Shown here in pieces: positions 63,093 through 64,000 of a stretch of 64,000 bases of DNA (position 1 is the stretch's first letter; each line of letters starts with the position of its first letter). The position numbers and the translations under genes are program-made. Source of the stretch: Branchinecta lynchi (Eukaryota > Arthropoda > Branchiopoda > Anostraca > Branchinectidae); the NCBI GenBank assembly GCA_023053575.1, contig JAKZAP010000016.1, positions 7,622,046 through 7,686,045 of the forward strand, in the 5' to 3' direction. A model generated the notes under the pieces. That model was not told where the DNA came from and ran no database searches. It was given only the letters and a program-made list of their open reading frames with translations.

Positions 63093-64000
63093 CAAACAAG
63101 AGCTGGAAGCTCATATGGCACTTGCAAGGCTGGGTCAGAGGATTAAAGTAGGAATTCGTCAATTCGTGGGTTTGTTGTGATCATTAGTAAGCAAAACCCT
63201 TGAGATAAGAATTGTCATAGGTCCTTGGAAATCACGAGAATGTATTGTTCGTAAAAACTATTTTATTTGTGCATTTGGCGGTGATGATGCGCACTTTAAG
63301 GGCGCTAGACATTTATCTGTAATGAACACTGTTGAAGCACAAATGATGATGAGGTCATTGGAGAAAATGTATATTTTGCTCAAAATTATTGTTTGTATTT
63401 TAAGAAATTTGGTTGTAAGCAAAACCCTCGAGTCAAAAATGATCATGGGCCCTTGGGAATGAAAATATATCGTTTGGTTAAAGTATTTTTTTTACTTTTC
63501 GGTTAAGAGACGCACTTTAAGGGTGCTAAAAATTAGTTTTTGAGCAACACCCTTGATTTGTAATGTATACTTTGCTTAAAAGTTTTTTTTTGTACTTTGT
63601 GGTTATAGGATTAGTACTTTAAGGTTAGGATTAGTACTTTAAGGGATGGTCGGATCTAAGAAGTGACAATTCCTAAGCCAATCTTGTCAAGTTTGTCAAT
63701 GTTCAAGCCAAATTTCATGCCCTGGCACATCTGGAAGTACTTTTATTCGCGATCACCGAAATCCCCCCCCCCCCCAACTCCCCTCACAGTGACCGAACCC
63801 CGTCCGGTTTTCTCACTGATGTATCTAATTCTTGTCCTTGTTCTCCCCACCAAGTTTCATCCAAATCGCGCCACTCTAAGCGTGTCACAAAATCCCCCCC
63901 ACACATTCATCGGATCCGGTCTGGACTTAAAATGGGACATCAGAGACAGGAGGTCTTTCCAAATATCAAGTTTCGTTAAGATCCGACCACTCGTTCAAAA
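63093..64000 (-). mobile_element. family B-related element, runs off the window
   Basis: Starts ACAAGAGCTGGAAGCTCATA-TGGCACTTG, the same end as 58800. 63180-63640 is a distinct insert with an internal repeat of about 229 bp (GTAAGCAAAACCCTTGAG near 63188, GTAAGCAAAACCCTCGAG near 63415; GCACTTTAAGGG recurs). From 63645 family B modules resume (GGATGGTCGGATC, AAATTTCATGCCCTGGCACA, a C-run, GGATCCGGTCTGGAC). Confidence 0.65.

Noticed and set aside
1..64000. tRNA, rRNA or snRNA genes
   Set aside because: I saw no A/B-box pairs with cloverleaf potential nor recognisable rRNA or snRNA segments while reading both strands; a covariance-model scan would be needed to exclude diverged ones.

Overview
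This is a eukaryotic window from an intron-rich, repeat-dense animal genome, most likely an invertebrate. The residues around the AP-3 exons look arthropod-like to me, but I cannot name a species. Only three conserved host genes are recognisable. Nearly everything else is intronic or intergenic DNA filled with transposon debris.

Host genes. (1) 1910-2106, plus strand: last coding exon of tubulin-folding cofactor A (TBCA); its upstream exons lie outside the window. (2) 2114-6964, plus strand: PDCD7, the U11/U12-59K protein of the minor spliceosome. Its ATG starts seven bases after the TBCA stop codon, an operon-like or dicistronic arrangement. Exons 2114-3134 and 4987-5215 are clear. The C-terminus around 6772-6964 is recognisable but its splicing is unresolved. 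(3) 11220-62366, minus strand: the gene for the AP-3 adaptor complex beta subunit. I rebuilt it as 16 coding exons over about 51 kb, giving 1038 residues plus the stop codon. Every splice phase agrees across all 15 junctions. Only the extreme N-terminus (about 50 residues by comparison with the human protein) is missing, presumably beyond 64000. PDCD7 and AP3B converge, with stops at 6964 and 11220.

Mobile DNA. I sorted most repeats into families by comparing copies within the window. Family A (six copies) and family B (two near-complete copies in opposite orientation plus an edge fragment) are non-coding. Both combine a (GTCY)n microsatellite, an internal tandem array of about 137- or 145-bp units and short palindromic ends, an architecture like Helentron-derived 'pearl'/DINE elements. 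Families C, D, E, F, G, J, K and L are short inverted-terminal-repeat elements (MITEs or foldbacks) with two to five copies each. Non-LTR retrotransposons are present as two decayed longer copies (29228-31340 plus; 37680-40290 minus) and many 3' fragments carrying only the reverse-transcriptase C-terminus.

Layout. 0-7 kb: TBCA/PDCD7. 7-11 kb: MITE-rich intergenic DNA. 11-20 kb: last three AP3B exons with tandem and foldback repeats in the introns. 20.6-23.9 kb: family B. 24-31 kb: retroelement-rich intron with exon 13. 31.5-33.5 kb: the exons encoding the AP3B hinge. 33.7-36.5 kb: a nest of elements inside one G element. 37-40.4 kb: a LINE inserted in a tandem repeat. 40.8-57 kb: exons encoding the adaptin trunk, with MITEs between. 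57-62 kb: inverted family B and MITEs. 62.3 kb: first visible AP3B exon. I found no RNA genes, CRISPR arrays or prokaryotic features.
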